Assembly (NCBI GenBank): GCA_003118195.1
Contig: BEXV01000160.1
Location: 183,270-193,647 of the forward strand
DNA from: Hemicentrotus pulcherrimus
Lineage: Eukaryota; Echinodermata; Echinoidea; Camarodonta; Strongylocentrotidae
Direction of reading: 5' to 3'
Length of the DNA stretch: 10,378 nt
The number at the start of each line of letters is the position of its first letter. Position 1 is the stretch's first letter. The translations under genes were made by a program, and so were the position numbers. The notes beneath the pieces are model-generated. The model saw only the letters and a list, made by a program, of their open reading frames with translations. It was not told the origin of the DNA and did no database searches. This document shows positions 7,448 through 10,378 of this stretch, piece by piece.

Positions 7448-8379
7448 ATGGCAGAGAAAAAGCCACCGATTGCCAAAAGACCGGTCGCCCCTCGCAATTT
7501 TTCGCACAGCCCTGTTGCAACTCACCAACCGTACATTAAACCACCAAACAGTTCCGATGATGATTCCGACGATGAGGACGAGTACGGGTACATCCAACCG
7601 GAATCTCAGTCCGGTGATTTAGCGAATCTTATCCGAGAGGCAGGGCGACTGCCGATCTGTGTCAAGGTACGGAGTGACTCGGAGATCAAAAATGCTGATT
7701 GTAAAGGTAAATATGAATAGAGGGATTTTTTAAAAAATTGATTAATAGCAATAGTTTCTATAGGACTTTAGTAAAGGAAAGGATACTTATCCAGAGATTT
7801 CGATGGACAATATTATTTATAATCATGTGAAATCATTTTTTTTTTTCGTTTAAGACTCCACAGATGTTCAATCACACATTATTAAGATTGTACTTGATGT
7901 TATAAACTGAATTAAGGATGGACAAAAATCCCTAAAACTATCATTTATGACATATTATTGTACAGAATAATTCACAAAATAGTGTGTGGCAAAAATATTC
8001 AGTTATGACTTATTGCCAAACTAAATCAAAGCAGGAAAGAAAGAAGAAAGGAAGAAAGGATTGAAACACCGAATTGAAATCCTGCCACATGAACTGACTA
8101 CCTTCATTAGAGTTAGTAATGATAACGCTGTAACAAAAAAAAAGACGCCTCAAGTGCAACGAACAATAAGAAACGTTTTATCACAACCAGCGCAATATAT
8201 TGAAATAATATGGAATCAAATGAATTGTAAATGTAACTCTTTCAAATTATTTACAGGAGGTGATATTTTGATGATACACTGCACTGATAAAGAGCAAGTA
8301 GTCAAGGCGTTAGGACCAACCGGGAACACGTTTTACCTTCCAGTTCATTCTAATCAGCTATATCAAATGTTACCACTGG
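7448..8379 (+). CDS. CABIT-domain signalling adaptor, THEMIS/GAREM-like, N-terminal part (exons 7448-7706 and 8257-8379)
   Basis: Family knowledge: CABIT proteins (THEMIS, GAREM) are cytoplasmic adaptors that couple tyrosine kinases to GRB2/SHP2-type effectors. Seen: exon 1 ends AAAG|GTAAAT at 7706 and exon 2 runs from TTTACAG| at 8256 to CTGG|GTAAGT at 8379. Both junctions are phase 1 and the frame stays open, giving 127 codons plus one base. Residues 1-34 are proline- and basic-rich (PVAPR at 12-16, YIKPP at 29-33). Residues 35-45 are acidic with serines (SSDDDSDDEDE), like CK2 sites. YGYIQP follows at 46-51, so Y29 and Y48 both sit in YxxP motifs. From about residue 57 the pattern DLANLIREAGRLPICVKV, then GGDILMIHC and FYLPVHSNQLYQMLP, matches the first half of a CABIT domain. 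Cysteines are at 71, 85 and 95. The rest lies beyond the window; vertebrate relatives have roughly 600-900 residues. Orthology to THEMIS or to GAREM cannot be decided. Confidence 0.78.
7707..8256 (+). other. Intron 1 of the CABIT gene (550 bp)
   Basis: It starts GTAAAT and ends TTATTTACAG. A purine-only stretch of GAAAG/GAAG units lies at about 8034-8060. From 8025 to the acceptor no stop occurs in the frame of exon 2, so a longer exon 2 could be read; AAGCAG at 8029-8034 would be an in-frame but poor alternative acceptor. The intron is inferred from phase agreement and domain continuity, not from transcript data. Confidence 0.72.
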
Positions 8380-8387
8380 GTAAGTGG

Positions 8388-8719
8388 AAGTAGAAGTAGT
8401 AGTATTAGTAGTTGTTGCAGTACTAGTATTAGCAGTAGTAGTAATAGCAATAGTCAAGTAGTAGTAGTAGTAGTAATAATAGTAGTAGGAGTAGTAGTAG
8501 TAGTAGTAGTAGTAGTAATAGAAGTAATAGTAGACGGCTTTCGGGAATTTCAACCTCCATTTAGTCAGCAGTAAAAGTAATTGTGATAAATAGTAGTATG
8601 AATATACATGTAAGTAGTAGTATTAGTAGTACCAATACCAGCAGCAACCTCAGCAGTAGTAGTGATAGTATAATACCTGTAGCAGAAGTAATAGGAATAG
8701 TAGTAATAGTAGTATCAGC

Positions 8720-8763
<44 letters not shown>

Positions 8764-9016
8764 AAGTAGTATTAGTAGAGATAGTAGTAGCAGTAGTGGT
8801 AGTAGTAGCAGTAATAGTAGTAGTAGTAGCAGTAGTAGTAGTAATAGAAGTAGTAGTAGTATATATCAGCAGCCATTACAACAACAGCGGCAGCAGTAGT
8901 AGTAGTAGTAGTGGTATTATCTGTACTGTCAATAGCAGTTGCAGAAGTAGAAGTAGTGGTAGTAACAGTACTAACAGTAGTGGCAGTAGAAGTAGTGGAA
9001 GACATGGTATTATTAT

Positions 9017-9048
<32 letters not shown>

Positions 9049-9593
9049 ATAATAATATCAGTAGTAATTGTAGCTGTAGTAGAAGTAGTATTAGTATTAG
9101 TAGTAGCAGGAGTAGTAGTAGTAGCAATAGTAGTATAGCAGTAGAAGTAGTAGTAATTATAGAAGTAGTGATAGTAATAATAGTAACAGTAGTAGAAGTA
9201 GTTGTAGTAGTAGTAGTAGTAATAGTAATATCAGTAGAAGTAGAAGTAGTGGAAGTAGCAGTAGCAGTAGTAGTAGTAGTAGTAGTAGTAGTAGTTTTAG
9301 TAGTAGAAGTAGTAATATATAGTAGTACTAGTAGTAGTATAGTGGTGATGATGCTGGTAGTGGTGGTGGTGGCAGTTGTGGTAATAGTATAGTAGTGGTG
9401 GTAGTAGCAGTAGTAGTAGAAGCAGTAGGGGTAATAGCAGTAGTCTAAACATTACTTTTTTTTATTTGAAATCATCATAAATATGAATACATAAAATCAA
9501 ACAGTTTTACACGTTGTATAAGTAGTATAGACGTCAGTAGTAGTAGTAGTAGTAGTAGTAGTAGGAGTACTAGAACTAGTATAGAGGAGATGA

Positions 9594-9628
<35 letters not shown>

Positions 9629-9644
9629 GTAATATAGTGGTAGG
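8388..9644. repeat. Degenerate (AGT)n trinucleotide array, three blocks
   Basis: Block A spans about 8388-8533, block B about 8590-9444 and block C about 9520-9644. The longest pure run is about 15 units (8720-8764); others near 9018-9048 and 9265-9295 have about 10. Variants are mostly single-base changes of AGT (AAT, AGC, AGA, GGT), typical of an old drifting microsatellite. Two non-repeat islands interrupt it (8534-8589 and about 9445-9519). All long frames through it give runs of Ser, Val or Ile on this strand and Tyr, Thr or Leu on the other, which is a repeat artefact, not protein. Confidence 0.95.
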
Positions 9645-10296
9645 TGACTTTAATGAATTTTTATCTATTTGCTAAGGACAAGGCTAATCTACCATAAGGT
9701 CTATTCACAAATTGAAGATAATTGATATACAGCGCGTATAAAAAAAAGACTGTACCAAACTTTGGTAACTTCTAGTAATAGTTGTGGTAGTAGCTGGAAA
9801 AGTAGCAGTTGTTCCACACTTCCTTGTTGCAATAATTGATTTATAATGTTAAGAGTGACATACGTGCAAGTTTTCCCTAATATTTTACCAGCCTACACCT
9901 TCACATCATTTCGGATTAAATTTATATTTAAGTAACATTGCACCTTTGTATTATATGCAATGACCTTAAAATGATCTGATAATGATCTTCACTTCCTGTC
10001 GACTATCAGGTATATTTGTTTTGGCATAATTTGACGGTTTAAGAATTTCCCGTTCTTGTTAATTTCTGGGACAGAGGAAAGGATGAATATATTCTGACAT
10101 TTGCCGTGCTTACTGGTTAATAGTTATAAGGAAGTATAATTATCTACATATTCGTATAATGTGTCACATATCTATAAGTAGAATGAGCATATTTGTGCAT
10201 AATCTAATGTAATGCCTAAATATTGTGAATGGAATTAATGAATTCATTTGACTTCAGAAAATCAAATTTGATTGTCTTTATTTTGTCTGAATAAAT

Positions 10297-10378
10297 CAGT
10301 GGCGGATCTAGGGGGAGAAAAAAAATCATGTAAAATCACGTGATTTTAACCTTTTTTGGGGGTTGGGCCCCCCCCCTG
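10297..10378 (+). mobile_element. Left end of a hAT-like nonautonomous element (cut by window edge)
   Basis: CAGTGGCGGATCTAGGGGG at 10297-10315 has the CAGTGGCG start typical of hAT terminal repeats in many animals. Inside lies a perfect 18-bp palindrome TAAAATCACGTGATTTTA (10331-10348), and the window ends GGGCCCCCCCCCTG, which would be the inner part of the opposite terminal repeat (C run, then TGGATC...). That predicts an element of only about 95 bp, with an 8-bp target duplication beginning just left of 10297. The right end is not in the window. Confidence 0.62.

Larger units (their letters stand above)
8380..10378 (+). other. Intron 2 of the CABIT gene (runs off the window)
   Basis: It begins with the consensus donor GTAAGT. 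No acceptor leading into a CABIT-like continuation was found before the window ends, so the intron is at least 2 kb. It holds the AGT array (8388-9644), then ordinary AT-rich sequence at 9645-10296 in which I see no exon or repeat apart from a small AGT-rich patch near 9774-9806, and then the hAT-like end at 10297. Confidence 0.65.

Noticed and set aside
8350..8553. Minus-strand frame of Tyr and Thr repeats overlapping exon 2
   Set aside because: It is the complement of AGT block A and of the CABIT exon; not a gene.
8583..9392. 269-codon open frame rich in Ser, Val and Ile, with overlapping frames at 8772-9005, 8876-9127 and 8911-9138
   Set aside because: All are readings of the AGT repeat, which has no stop in most frames; the composition is set wholly by the triplet and there is no domain or splice support.
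8388..9644. Regular array considered as CRISPR or satellite
   Set aside because: The period is three bases with no unique spacers; it is a microsatellite in a eukaryotic intron.

Overview
The window looks like nuclear DNA from an animal, probably a marine invertebrate. It is AT-rich, genes are split by GT-AG introns with Y-rich acceptors, coding density is low, and there are simple repeats, small inverted-repeat transposons and a pol III-type SINE. There is no bacterial gene layout, CRISPR, rRNA or tRNA. A deuterostome (echinoderm, hemichordate or similar) is my soft guess from the repeat types; nothing here fixes the species.

Layout: (1) 1-36 is a G14...C12 inverted homopolymer. (2) 227-307 is a likely terminal coding exon of a gene entering from the left, with a very strong acceptor but an undecided reading frame. 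(3) 337-520 is a foldback MITE starting 30 bp after that exon, followed by a second inverted-repeat element at 746-915. (4) About 920-5270 is AT-rich DNA without a gene I can support; it holds an (AT)n tract and a T25G9 tract. (5) 5276-5484 is a SINE-like unit with a 7SL-like head, a nested hairpin and a CA-rich tail. (6) 5485-7048 is more CG-rich repeat debris, including a minus-strand G-quadruplex motif, a possible hAT terminal relic and a run of C/T-rich degenerate units. (7) 7411-8379 holds the one protein I can place in a family: the first coding exons of a CABIT-domain (THEMIS/GAREM-like) signalling adaptor, exon 1 at 7448-7706 and exon 2 at 8257-8379, both ends in phase 1. (8) Its second intron starts at 8380 and runs out of the window; from its eighth base it is filled by more than 1 kb of degenerate (AGT)n. 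(9) The last 82 bases are the left end of a hAT-like nonautonomous element with a perfect 18-bp palindrome.

The two genes share orientation but nothing shows that they work together. The CABIT protein is broken only by the window edge: its reading frame is intact across both splice junctions. No complete new system is visible. The best leads are the 7SL-like SINE, the AGT array abutting a splice donor, and the tyrosine/proline-rich N-terminal extension of the CABIT protein.
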